Shown: in pieces, positions 54,535 through 61,785 of the stretch
Layout of the letters: every line of letters starts with the position of its first letter
How positions within the stretch are numbered: the first letter of the stretch is position 1
DNA from: Streptomyces sp. AM 4-1-1
GTDB taxonomy: Bacteria; Actinomycetota; Actinomycetes; Streptomycetales; Streptomycetaceae
Assembly: GCF_029167625.1 (NCBI RefSeq)
Contig: NZ_CP119145.1
Coordinates: 5,580,001 to 5,644,000, forward strand
Length of the DNA stretch: 64,000 nucleotides
Direction: 5' to 3'
Program-made: the position numbers and the translations under genes
Notes under the pieces: model-generated
Told to the model about the DNA's origin: nothing
The model's database searches: none
What the model saw: only the letters and a program-made list of their open reading frames with translations

Positions 54535-55050
54535 TCAGCGGACCCAGCCGGTGTAGTGCTGTCCGCCGTTCCGGTTCGACGCGGTGGAGCGGGCCCGGAT
54601 GTCGCCGCTTTCGACGGCCGCGTTCACCGCGCGCACCAGCCACGCGTTGACCGACAGGCCCTCGCGCGAGGCCGCCTCCTCGGCGCGCGTCTTGAGGTGG
54701 GCCGGAAGGCGCAGGTTGACCCGTGCGGTGGTGCCGTCCTCGGTGTCGGCGGACGCCGGGGCCTTCAGCGGCTCGGGCCGCGCGCCCGGCCCCTCGAACC
54801 GGGCACCACCCGGCGGCGTCACCACGAAGTCGGGGTCGAGCCCGCGCAGCCGTACGTCGACCGAGCCGGGGGCGAGTTCGCGGGTGATCTCGTCCATGGC
54901 GGCGGACAGCACGTTCAGCAGTGTCAGGCGGGCTGCCGACTCCAGTGGAGCGGTCAGCCGCTCGGCCAGCTCCCGGGCTTCCTTCCCGCCGGCTTCGGCG
55001 GCCACCGCGAGTTCCCGGCGGAGTGTGTCGACATAGGGCGTGAGGTCCAT
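54535..55050 (-). CDS. HicB-like ribbon-helix-helix protein
   Basis: The 171-residue product has an N-terminal helical region (DLTPYVDTLRRELAVAAEAGGKEARELAERLTAPLESAARLTLLNVLSAAMDEITREL). A C-terminal ribbon-helix-helix follows (TARVNLRLPAHLKTRAEEAASREGLSVNAWLVRAVNAAVE), as in HicB/Arc-type DNA-binding proteins. No HicA toxin gene is adjacent; the next gene is DUF4097. A 9-bp inverted repeat lies immediately upstream of its ATG, consistent with autoregulation. Confidence 0.85.
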   Translation of the reverse strand: MDLTPYVDTLRRELAVAAEAGGKEARELAERLTAPLESAARLTLLNVLSAAMDEITRELAPGSVDVRLRGLDPDFVVTPPGGARFEGPGARPEPLKAPASADTEDGTTARVNLRLPAHLKTRAEEAASREGLSVNAWLVRAVNAAVESGDIRARSTASNRNGGQHYTGWVR

Positions 55051-55056
55051 GGCGTC

Positions 55057-55080
55057 ATGGTGGCATCAGAGTGGCACCAT
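55057..55080 (-). promoter_or_regulatory. Inverted repeat upstream of the HicB-like gene, candidate operator
   Basis: ATGGTGGCA (55057-55065) and TGGCACCAT (55072-55080) form a 9-bp dyad with one mismatch and a 6-base spacer, 6 bases before the ATG. Two more TGGTGCC copies lie at 55245-55251 and 55255-55261 in the same intergenic region. Confidence 0.5.
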
Positions 55081-55324
55081 TGGCAAGGGTCGATATCGAT
55101 CCAGTGGTCGGTGGAAGGGTCCGAGGGTCCCCGAGTTCAGGTTTCCGCAGGTCGGCGAGGTAGTGAAAGGTGGACGTGCCGAGGCGTAAGACTGTCGACG
55201 GTTGGCTCGTGCTGGCGACAATGACGTCATGGGGGGCGCCTGAGTGGTGCCATATGGTGCCGCCTTGGCGCCGCATGATCGGAACTCGTCGGAATGCCAG
55301 CCACACATTTGTGCTCGATCCGCC

Positions 55325-56047
55325 TCAACGCACCGGACCGTCAGGGGGGACGAGGTCGGCGGCGAGCACGGCACGCAGGGCGTCGACCCGGTTGGTGGTG
55401 ATCGAGTCGACCCCGTGCGCCACGAGACGGCGCATGATCCGCTTGGTGTCGGCCGTCCAGGCGGACACCAGCAGCCCGTCACGGTGGACACGGTCCGCCA
55501 GCTCCCGGCCGACGAGGCCGAACCGGTAGTTCAGCCAGCGCGGCCGGACCGCCGTGAGCAGCGCGGCGCGCGGCGGTGCCAGCGTCGTCCAGGTCATCGC
55601 GATCTCGGCGCCCGGGTCCGCGGCCCGCACCCGCAGCATGGCGTCCGGACCCGCGCAGTAGTACACGCGCTCGGCGGCCCCGCACTCGTGGACCACGCCC
55701 ACGATGCTCCGTACCGACTCCCGGGTGGAGCCGGGCAGATCGATCATCACCCGGTGCGCCCCGACGGCCGACAGTGCCTCGGCCAGGGTGGGCACTCCCC
55801 CTCGGGTCAGCCGGGTCAGCTCCTGGTGGGGGAGCCGGTCCAGCCGGATGTCATGACCCCACAGGCGTTCCAGGGTGGCGTCGTGGAGCAGCACCGGTAC
55901 GCCGTCACGGGTGACCCGCACATCGATCTCGACCGCGTCCGCCCCCCGTTCGAGGGCGGAGCGGATCGAGGGCAGGGTGTTCTCGCGGGCACGATAGGGG
56001 TCGCCCCGGTGCCCCACGGCGGTGACGGTGGTGGTCATGTGTTCCAT
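55325..56047 (-). CDS. Glycerophosphodiester phosphodiesterase (GDPD)
   Basis: The 240-residue product has the GDPD motif GHRGDPYRARENTLPSIRSALERGADAVEIDVRVTRDGVPVLLHDATLERL, split here only by naming: HRGD, ENT and EIDV with VLLHD are the metal and catalytic parts. It hydrolyses glycerophosphodiesters to glycerol-3-phosphate and alcohols. No signal peptide is visible, so it is probably cytoplasmic. ATG 56047 or 56038 may start it. Six CGCGACC heptamers end 3 bases before ATG 56047, so no normal ribosome binding site is present. Confidence 0.92.
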   Translation of the reverse strand: MEHMTTTVTAVGHRGDPYRARENTLPSIRSALERGADAVEIDVRVTRDGVPVLLHDATLERLWGHDIRLDRLPHQELTRLTRGGVPTLAEALSAVGAHRVMIDLPGSTRESVRSIVGVVHECGAAERVYYCAGPDAMLRVRAADPGAEIAMTWTTLAPPRAALLTAVRPRWLNYRFGLVGRELADRVHRDGLLVSAWTADTKRIMRRLVAHGVDSITTNRVDALRAVLAADLVPPDGPVR

Positions 56048-56050
56048 TGT

Positions 56051-56092
56051 GGTCGCGGGTCGCGGGTCGCGGGTCGCGGGTCGCGGGTCGCG
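56051..56092. repeat. Six exact 7-bp tandem repeats (GGTCGCG) upstream of the GDPD gene
   Basis: Six uninterrupted heptamers occupy 56051-56092, directly before the minus-strand GDPD start (56047), where the ribosome binding site should be. Because 7 is not a multiple of 3 and the tract is not coding, copy changes would alter promoter or leader spacing. Confidence 0.95.
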
Positions 56093-56166
56093 GGGCTGGG
56101 GGGACCGGATTCCCGGAGCCGCGGCGCCTCATGGCCCCTGATCCGTGGCTCCGGGCCGGGGCCGCG

Positions 56167-57201
56167 TCAGCGGCCGGTGGCCGACAGCCACTGCGCCGTG
56201 TACGTGTCGATCTCGGAGGCCAGCTTCCGCTTGCCCGCCGGGTCGAGGTACGAGGCGTCCACCGCGTTCTTCGCGAGGTCGGCGAGGCCCCGCTCGTCGA
56301 GGTCGAGGAGGCGGGCGGCGACCGCGTACTCGTTGTTGAGGTCCGTGCCGAACATCGGCGGGTCGTCGCTGTTGATGGTGACCAGCACACCCGCGGCGAC
56401 CATCTCCTTCACCGGGTGCGCGTCCAGGTCGGCGACCGCGCGGGTGGCGATGTTGGACGTCGGGCACACCTCCAGCGGGATGCGGTGCTCGGCGAGGTGG
56501 GCCAGCAGCTTCCGATCCTGTACGGCGCTGGTGCCGTGACCGATGCGTTCGGCCCGCAGCTCGGTGAGCGCGTCCCAGATCGTCCGGGGCCCGGTCGTCT
56601 CGCCCGCGTGCGGGACGGAGTGCAGTCCCTCCGCGATCGCGCGGTCGAAGTAGGGCTTGAACGGCGGGCGCTCCACACCGATCTCGGGGCCGCCGAGACC
56701 GAACGAGACCAGGCCCTCGGGGCGCAGGTCCAGGGCGAGCCGGGTGGTCTCCGCGGCCGCCTCGGCACCTGCCTCGCCGGGAATGTCGAAGCACCAGCGC
56801 AGCACCACCCCCAGCTCGCTCTCGGCCGCTCTGCGGGCGTCCTCGATGGCCTCCATGAACCCCTGCTCCGGGATGCCGCGCCGGGTCGAGCTGAACGGGG
56901 TGACGGTCAGCTCCGCGTACCGGATGTTCTGCCTGGCCATGTCCCGGGCGATCTCGAAGGTCAGCAGCCGGACGTCCTCCGGGGTGCGGATCAGGTCCAC
57001 GACGGAGAGGTAGACCTCGATGAAGTGCGCGAAGTCCGTGAACGAGAAGTAGTCGACCAGTGCCTCGGGGTCGGTCGGGACCTTGGAGTCGGGGTGGTGC
57101 CCGGCGAGCGTCGAGACGATACGGGGGGATGCGGAGCCGACGTGGTGGACATGGAGCTCGGCCTTGGGCAGCCCTGCGATGAAGGGGTGCAGAGCGGTCA
57201 T
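56167..57201 (-). CDS. Adenosine deaminase-family protein, probably 6-aminodeoxyfutalosine deaminase
   Basis: The 344-residue amidohydrolase shows KAELHVHHVGSASPR (metal HxH), FGLGGPEIGV, the catalytic HAGET, GHGTSAV and INSDDPPMFGTDL. The ADA motif HVHLDG is altered to HVHHVG. A related COG1816 enzyme of S. avermitilis was shown to deaminate 6-aminodeoxyfutalosine in the futalosine menaquinone pathway. From synteny I infer that this gene is its orthologue rather than a true adenosine deaminase. GGAGGAAA precedes ATG 57201. It is a single gene, divergent from DUF4190. Confidence 0.88.
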   Translation of the reverse strand: MTALHPFIAGLPKAELHVHHVGSASPRIVSTLAGHHPDSKVPTDPEALVDYFSFTDFAHFIEVYLSVVDLIRTPEDVRLLTFEIARDMARQNIRYAELTVTPFSSTRRGIPEQGFMEAIEDARRAAESELGVVLRWCFDIPGEAGAEAAAETTRLALDLRPEGLVSFGLGGPEIGVERPPFKPYFDRAIAEGLHSVPHAGETTGPRTIWDALTELRAERIGHGTSAVQDRKLLAHLAEHRIPLEVCPTSNIATRAVADLDAHPVKEMVAAGVLVTINSDDPPMFGTDLNNEYAVAARLLDLDERGLADLAKNAVDASYLDPAGKRKLASEIDTYTAQWLSATGR

Positions 57202-57325
57202 CGGTTTCCTCCGTGGGTGATCCTGTCCGGCCGCTGGGCAGGCCGGTGGCACCGATCATCGTAGGCATGGGGCCGAACGGGTGAGAGCGGCCCGTAGCAT
57301 GACGGGACCACGATGGGGGAGGCCC

Positions 57326-58207
57326 ATGTCAGACAACACAGAACAGCCTGGAGGCGGGGCCGCGCCACGCGATCCATGGGCCGCGCCGGACAGCAGGGTC
57401 TCGCTGGGGAAGCCCGGTGGCGGCACCGGACAGGCATCGGGGGAACCGCGCCGGCCGGCCGTGCACGACCAGCCGACGGTCACGTCGATGCCGGGCGCCG
57501 GGCCGGAGCAGGCCCAGTCGCCGACGGCACCCGTGCCCCCGCACTTCGGCTCCGCGCACGACCCCATACCGGGCGCGGGCCAGGCGCCCGGTGCGAATCC
57601 CTGGCAGCAGCCGGGCGCGGCGCAGTCCGGTACGTTCACGGGCGCCGTCGACGGCTCGCCGCCCGGAGCCGGCGCGGGGGCGAACCCGTGGCAGTACCCG
57701 GGGAGCACGTCGGACGCGTCGGGGGCGATGCCCGGATACGTACCGCCGCCGCCGACCGCGCCGAACGGCCTCGGTCCGACGGCCCCGCCGGGCGGCCAGT
57801 ACGGCTACCCGGCGGCGCCGGCCTCGACGTACGGCTATCCGGGATATCCCGGATACGGCCAGAACCAGTGGGGGCCCGCGCCCGCGAACGGGATGGGCAC
57901 CGCAGCCCTGGTGCTCGGCATCATCTCGGTCGTCGGATTCTGTCTGTGGGGTCTCGGCATCGTCCTCGGTGTCCTGGCGCTGGTCTTCGGTCTCCTCGGC
58001 CGTGGCCGCGCGAAGCGGGGCGAGGCGAACAACGGCGGCATGGCGATCGCCGGGGTCGTCCTCGGCGCGGTCGGCATCGCGGTCAGTGCGACGTTCCTGG
58101 GCTTCATGATCTGGGCGATCTCCCAGGGGGAGTCCTTCGAGGACGAGGACACGTACCCGTACGACGACTCGTACGCCACCACGCTGGTCATCGACGCCCC
58201 CCGCTGA
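57326..58207 (+). CDS. DUF4190 membrane protein with long Pro/Gly-rich N-terminus
   Basis: The 293 residues begin with about 190 of Pro/Gly/Ala/Tyr-rich disordered sequence (NPWQQPGAAQSG, NPWQYPGSTS, YGYPAAPASTYGYPGYPGYG). The DUF4190 domain has two membrane helices (GTAALVLGIISVVGFCLWGLGIVLGVLALVFG and GGMAIAGVVLGAVGIAVSATFLGFMIW) joined by LGRGRAKRGEANNG. An acidic C-terminus ends it. Such proteins are common in actinobacteria and of unknown function. GGGGGAGG gives a clear start at ATG 57326. Confidence 0.88.
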   Translation: MSDNTEQPGGGAAPRDPWAAPDSRVSLGKPGGGTGQASGEPRRPAVHDQPTVTSMPGAGPEQAQSPTAPVPPHFGSAHDPIPGAGQAPGANPWQQPGAAQSGTFTGAVDGSPPGAGAGANPWQYPGSTSDASGAMPGYVPPPPTAPNGLGPTAPPGGQYGYPAAPASTYGYPGYPGYGQNQWGPAPANGMGTAALVLGIISVVGFCLWGLGIVLGVLALVFGLLGRGRAKRGEANNGGMAIAGVVLGAVGIAVSATFLGFMIWAISQGESFEDEDTYPYDDSYATTLVIDAPR

Positions 58208-58400
58208 TCCGCCGTCGGGCACGGCACCGCACGTTCTCCGCCCGTGGGGCGCGGGCGCTCCCGGGGGAGCACCGCGACCTGCGGGCGCGGACGTGCCACG
58301 CGGGTCCGCGTCACCACCGGAGGCGGGCCGACGCACCCCGGCGGCCTGAATCCCTGTGTCTCCGAGTCCTTGAGGCCGCCGACTTCCGGGGCTGGTGCCC

Positions 58401-58949
58401 TCACCCCGCCCATAGTTCCTCACGGGCCGTCATCAGCGCGAAACCCAGCAGGTTCGGACCACGCCAGTCGGCCGGGCGCTCGGCCCGGGGGCCGTCCACG
58501 GCCAGACCTATGCCCCATGTCCGGTCCACCGGGCCGGCCTCGACCAGCACCCGCTCCCCGGTGTTCAGCAAGAACGTCCGCAGCTCCGGATCGCTGTCGA
58601 ACTTCCGCACATTGCCCGCCACCACCAGCCCGAACCGCTCACGCGCCCAGACGGCCTCGTCGAAATCACGGACCAGTCCGCCCGCCTTCTTCGCGGCGGC
58701 CGGGCTGCTCGCGGTCAGTGCCCGGTGCTCGGCCTCCGCGTCCCCGAACAGCCGCGCCTTTCCGGCCATCATCCAGTGCTCGGCCGTCGCGTACGCCACC
58801 CCGTCGGCCGTGAAGGGTGACGGCCACCACTGGTTGAGGCAGCTCGCGCCGATCCGGCCGTCCGGGCGTGGGCGGTGCCCCCAGAACGGCAGGTACGTGA
58901 CCCGTTCACCGCGTGCGGCCCTCGCCACCAGATCGTCGATGTGCTCCAT
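58401..58949 (-). CDS. NADAR-family (YbiA-like) N-glycosidase
   Basis: The 182-residue product starts with a short helix, then FWGHRPRPDGRIGASCLNQWWPSPFTADGVAYATAEHWMMAGKARLFGD, broken here into its key parts: the QWWPSPF, AEHWMMA and KARLFGD elements of the NADAR fold. Members hydrolyse riboflavin intermediates or remove ADP-ribose from guanine in DNA. No DarT-like toxin is adjacent, so a housekeeping or metabolic role is as likely as defence. It converges on DUF4190. Confidence 0.88.
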   Translation of the reverse strand: MEHIDDLVARAARGERVTYLPFWGHRPRPDGRIGASCLNQWWPSPFTADGVAYATAEHWMMAGKARLFGDAEAEHRALTASSPAAAKKAGGLVRDFDEAVWARERFGLVVAGNVRKFDSDPELRTFLLNTGERVLVEAGPVDRTWGIGLAVDGPRAERPADWRGPNLLGFALMTAREELWAG

Positions 58950-59255
58950 GCCGCGAGTGTGGCAGCCGCCACTGACACCCCGGTACGGGGTTTTCCCGGG
59001 GTGCGGACCGCCTCGGGACGATAGTGCGGAGTGGGAGAGCGTGGCGCCGGGCTACGCGATCCCGCCGCCGGTCATGCGGCGGTCCGGCCGGGAATCCGGC
59101 GGTCGAGCGGGGAGTCCGACCTCGATGATCTTGGTGTGACCCACTTCACTACTGATCGGTAGCCGAACTCGCGTCATGAATCGGCGTCACCTCGCTCTCC
59201 CCGGTACGACGCGGTGGCAGAACGCCGCCGCGCACGGATGAAGGGCGGTGGGCCG
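58950..59255. other. Intergenic region between NADAR and the second Prim-Pol-like gene
   Basis: No gene is supported. It contains a CACCCCGG/CCGGGGTG inverted repeat (58976-59003, 12-base loop) just upstream of the NADAR start, and a lower-GC stretch near 59120-59165 that may hold the promoter of the plus-strand gene. A GTG at 59214 could extend the following gene by 14 residues. Confidence 0.4.
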
Positions 59256-59864
59256 ATGGCCGGCTCGGAGGTGAAGGCGGCAGTCGACTGGCTCGTATCG
59301 GTGGCACTCGATCCAGCGGCCTGCCGGTGGGCCTGGGAACGCGACCCGGCAGGAATCGTGCTCCTTCCGGCCGGGCGGCGCTGGGACGTGCTCGTCCTGC
59401 CGGAAGGGCTGGGGCGTCCGACGCTCGATGTGCTCACCCGGTTCGCCGGGCGGCCGGGTCCCGTGCTCGGCGACGCCTCCGGTGCCCGCACGGGCTTCTT
59501 CGTGGCGCCGGGTGCGGCCGATCGCTGGGTCGGCACGGGGACGCGTGGGGTCGGGGCCGGCACCTGGATCGCGGTCCCGCATCCGGGCCGGGCGGTTGCT
59601 CCGTACCCCGGCCGGACCGCTGCCCCGCACCCCGGCCGGTCTGTCGGCCCGGCCGGCGCGGGGGTCCGCTGGCTGGTTCCGCCCGACGGTTCCGGCGCCC
59701 TCACCGACGTCGCGCGGCTGGAACTCGCGATGCACGAGGCGGCGGCCGTGACGGCTACCGGACACGGCGACCCGCACACCGGACGCCCGCGTGGGGCGGG
59801 GGAGCCGCGCCGTCCCTGGAGTGGCGGCCCTGACGGGCGGGACGAAGAGGGCCGCCTCCCCTGA
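59256..59864 (+). CDS. Prim-Pol-like hypothetical protein
   Basis: ATG 59256, preceded by AAGGGCGGTGGG, gives 202 residues. IVLLPAGRRWDVLVLPEGLGR, RTGFFVAPGAAD and VRWLVPPDGSGAL align in order with VLLPVGRAFDILDVAEPAGR, RAQFFVAAGAAT and VRWLRPPTL of the gene at 13885-14565, so both belong to one family. The middle has three degenerate PHPGR/PYPGR repeats. The cysteine cluster of the other protein is missing. Function is unknown. It precedes the chitinase gene by 85 bases. Confidence 0.7.
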   Translation: MAGSEVKAAVDWLVSVALDPAACRWAWERDPAGIVLLPAGRRWDVLVLPEGLGRPTLDVLTRFAGRPGPVLGDASGARTGFFVAPGAADRWVGTGTRGVGAGTWIAVPHPGRAVAPYPGRTAAPHPGRSVGPAGAGVRWLVPPDGSGALTDVARLELAMHEAAAVTATGHGDPHTGRPRGAGEPRRPWSGGPDGRDEEGRLP

Positions 59865-59880
59865 CGTGCTGCCAGAGGTC

Positions 59881-59910
59881 TTGACAACCGGATTGGTCTG
59901 GACCATGTTG
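59881..59910 (+). promoter_or_regulatory. Chitinase promoter with DasR-type operator
   Basis: TTGACA (59881-59886) is a consensus -35; 18 bases later ATGTTG (59905-59910) can serve as -10. The spacer contains TGGTCTGGACCA (59894-59905), matching the core of the DasR-responsive element (consensus ACTGGTCTAGACCACT). The site would block RNA polymerase when DasR is bound and be relieved by glucosamine-6-phosphate. Confidence 0.8.
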
Positions 59911-59949
59911 TGCGCGCCACACTCAATTACCCCCCGCACGGAGGCTGTT

Positions 59950-61785
59950 GTGGAACGCACGGGACCCCCCGCCCGATTTTCCGGACTTCTGGCGACATTC
60001 TCGGCGACACTGCTCGCCGCAGGCTGTCTGGCCGCCATCGCACCGTCCGCCTCGGCCGCCGACGGCGAACTGGCGCGCAACGGCGGCTTCGAGGCAGGTC
60101 TCGACGGCTGGAGCTGCACGGGAGGCAGCGGCGTCGCCGTCAGCACCCCCGTCCACAGCGGCACCTCGGCGCTGAAGGCGACCCCGGCCGGCAGTGACAA
60201 CGCGAAGTGCTCCCAGGCCGTGGCGGTCAAGCCGAACTCCACGTACACCCTCAGCTCCTGGGTGCAGGGCGGTTACGTCTACCTCGGCGCCGAGGGCACC
60301 GGTACCACCGACGTGTCGACCTGGACGCAGTCCGCGGGCACCTGGACGAAACTCTCCACCACGTTCAAGACCGGCGCCTCCACCTCCTCCGTGAAGGTCT
60401 ACACCCACGGCTGGTACGGCACCCCCGCCTACTACGTCGACGACTTCAGCCTCGTCGGTCCCGGTGGCGACCCGGTCGCCCTGCCGGCCGTCCCCGCCGG
60501 GCTGAAGGCCGGTACGGCCACCGCGTCCACCGTGGACCTCTCCTGGTCCGCCTCCAGCGGCGCCACCGGCTACACCGTCTACCAGGGCGGCAAGAAGGTC
60601 CTCTCACCCACCGGCACCTCCACCACGGTGACGGGACTGGCCGCGTCGACCCAGTACAGCTTCCAGGTCGCCGCGACCAACGAGGCGGGCGAGTCCGCCA
60701 AGTCGGCCGCGATCACGGTCACCACCTCGACCGGCGGCGGCGGCGGTGACGGCGGTGGCTCGGGCAGCCTCCCGGCCCACGCGCTCGTCGGCTACCTCCA
60801 CTCCAGCTTCGCCAACGGTTCGGGCTACACCCGCATGGCGGACGTACCCGACTCGTGGGACGTCATCGACCTCGCCTTCGGCGAGCCGACCTCCGTCACC
60901 TCCGGCGACATCCGCTTCAAGCTCTGCCCGGTCACCGAGTGCCCGAACGTCGAGTCCGAGGCCGAGTTCAAGGCGGCCATCAAGGCCAAGCAGGCCAAGG
61001 GCAAGAAGGTGCTGATCTCGATCGGCGGCCAGAACGGCCAGGTGCAGCTCAACACCACCGCCGCCCGTGACACCTTCGTCTCCTCCGTCGGCAAGATCAT
61101 CGACGAGTACGGCCTGGACGGTCTGGACATCGACTTCGAGGGCCACTCGCTCTCGCTGAACACCGGTGACACCGACTTCCGCAGCCCGACCACCCCGGTC
61201 GTCGTCAACCTGATCTCCGCGGTGAAGAGCCTCAAGGCCAAGTACGGCGAGAAGTTCGTCCTCACCATGGCCCCCGAGACCTTCTTCGTGCAGCTCGGCT
61301 ACCAGTACTACGGTTCGGGTCCCTGGGGCGGTCAGGACCCGCGCGCCGGGGCCTACCTCCCGGTCATCCACGCCCTGCGCAACGACCTGACCCTGCTGCA
61401 CGTCCAGGACTACAACTCGGGCTCCATCATGGGTCTGGACAACCAGTACCACTCGATGGGCGGCGCCGACTTCCACATCGCGATGACCGACATGCTGCTC
61501 ACCGGGTTCCCGGTGGCGGGCGACACCACCAAGGTCTTCCCGGCGCTCCGTCCCGACCAGGTCGCCATCGGCCTGCCGGCGTCCACCCAGGCGGGCAACG
61601 GCCACACCTCACCGGCCGAGGTCACCAAGACGCTCAACTGCCTGACCAAGAAGACCGACTGCGGCAGCTACCAGACCCACGGCACCTGGTCCGGACTGCG
61701 CGGCCTGATGACCTGGTCGATCAACTGGGACCGCTACAACAACTGGCAGTTCTCGAACAACTTCGACAGCTACTTCGGTAGCTGA
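59950..61785 (+). CDS. Secreted family 18 chitinase
   Basis: Endochitinase of 611 residues. A signal peptide (FSGLLATFSATLLAAGCLAAIAPSASAA) is followed by a carbohydrate-binding module of about 120 residues (LARNGGFEAGLDGWSCTG...YYVDDFSLVG), a fibronectin III domain (VPAGLKAGTATASTVDLSWSASSGATGYTVYQ), a Gly/Ser linker and a GH18 barrel. The catalytic DGLDIDFEGH (DxxDxDxE) and MAPETFFVQ are intact. GTG 59950 follows GGAGG by 6 bases. A DasR-type site lies in the promoter. The last 16 bases overlap the convergent PAP2 gene. Confidence 0.96.
   Translation: MERTGPPARFSGLLATFSATLLAAGCLAAIAPSASAADGELARNGGFEAGLDGWSCTGGSGVAVSTPVHSGTSALKATPAGSDNAKCSQAVAVKPNSTYTLSSWVQGGYVYLGAEGTGTTDVSTWTQSAGTWTKLSTTFKTGASTSSVKVYTHGWYGTPAYYVDDFSLVGPGGDPVALPAVPAGLKAGTATASTVDLSWSASSGATGYTVYQGGKKVLSPTGTSTTVTGLAASTQYSFQVAATNEAGESAKSAAITVTTSTGGGGGDGGGSGSLPAHALVGYLHSSFANGSGYTRMADVPDSWDVIDLAFGEPTSVTSGDIRFKLCPVTECPNVESEAEFKAAIKAKQAKGKKVLISIGGQNGQVQLNTTAARDTFVSSVGKIIDEYGLDGLDIDFEGHSLSLNTGDTDFRSPTTPVVVNLISAVKSLKAKYGEKFVLTMAPETFFVQLGYQYYGSGPWGGQDPRAGAYLPVIHALRNDLTLLHVQDYNSGSIMGLDNQYHSMGGADFHIAMTDMLLTGFPVAGDTTKVFPALRPDQVAIGLPASTQAGNGHTSPAEVTKTLNCLTKKTDCGSYQTHGTWSGLRGLMTWSINWDRYNNWQFSNNFDSYFGS

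Noticed and set aside
54535..55050. HicAB toxin-antitoxin module
   Set aside because: No HicA-sized toxin frame flanks the HicB-like gene; the adjacent gene is DUF4097.
56051..56092. Heptamer tract as a CRISPR or attachment site
   Set aside because: Units are 7 bp without spacers, and there is no tRNA, cas gene or integrase nearby.
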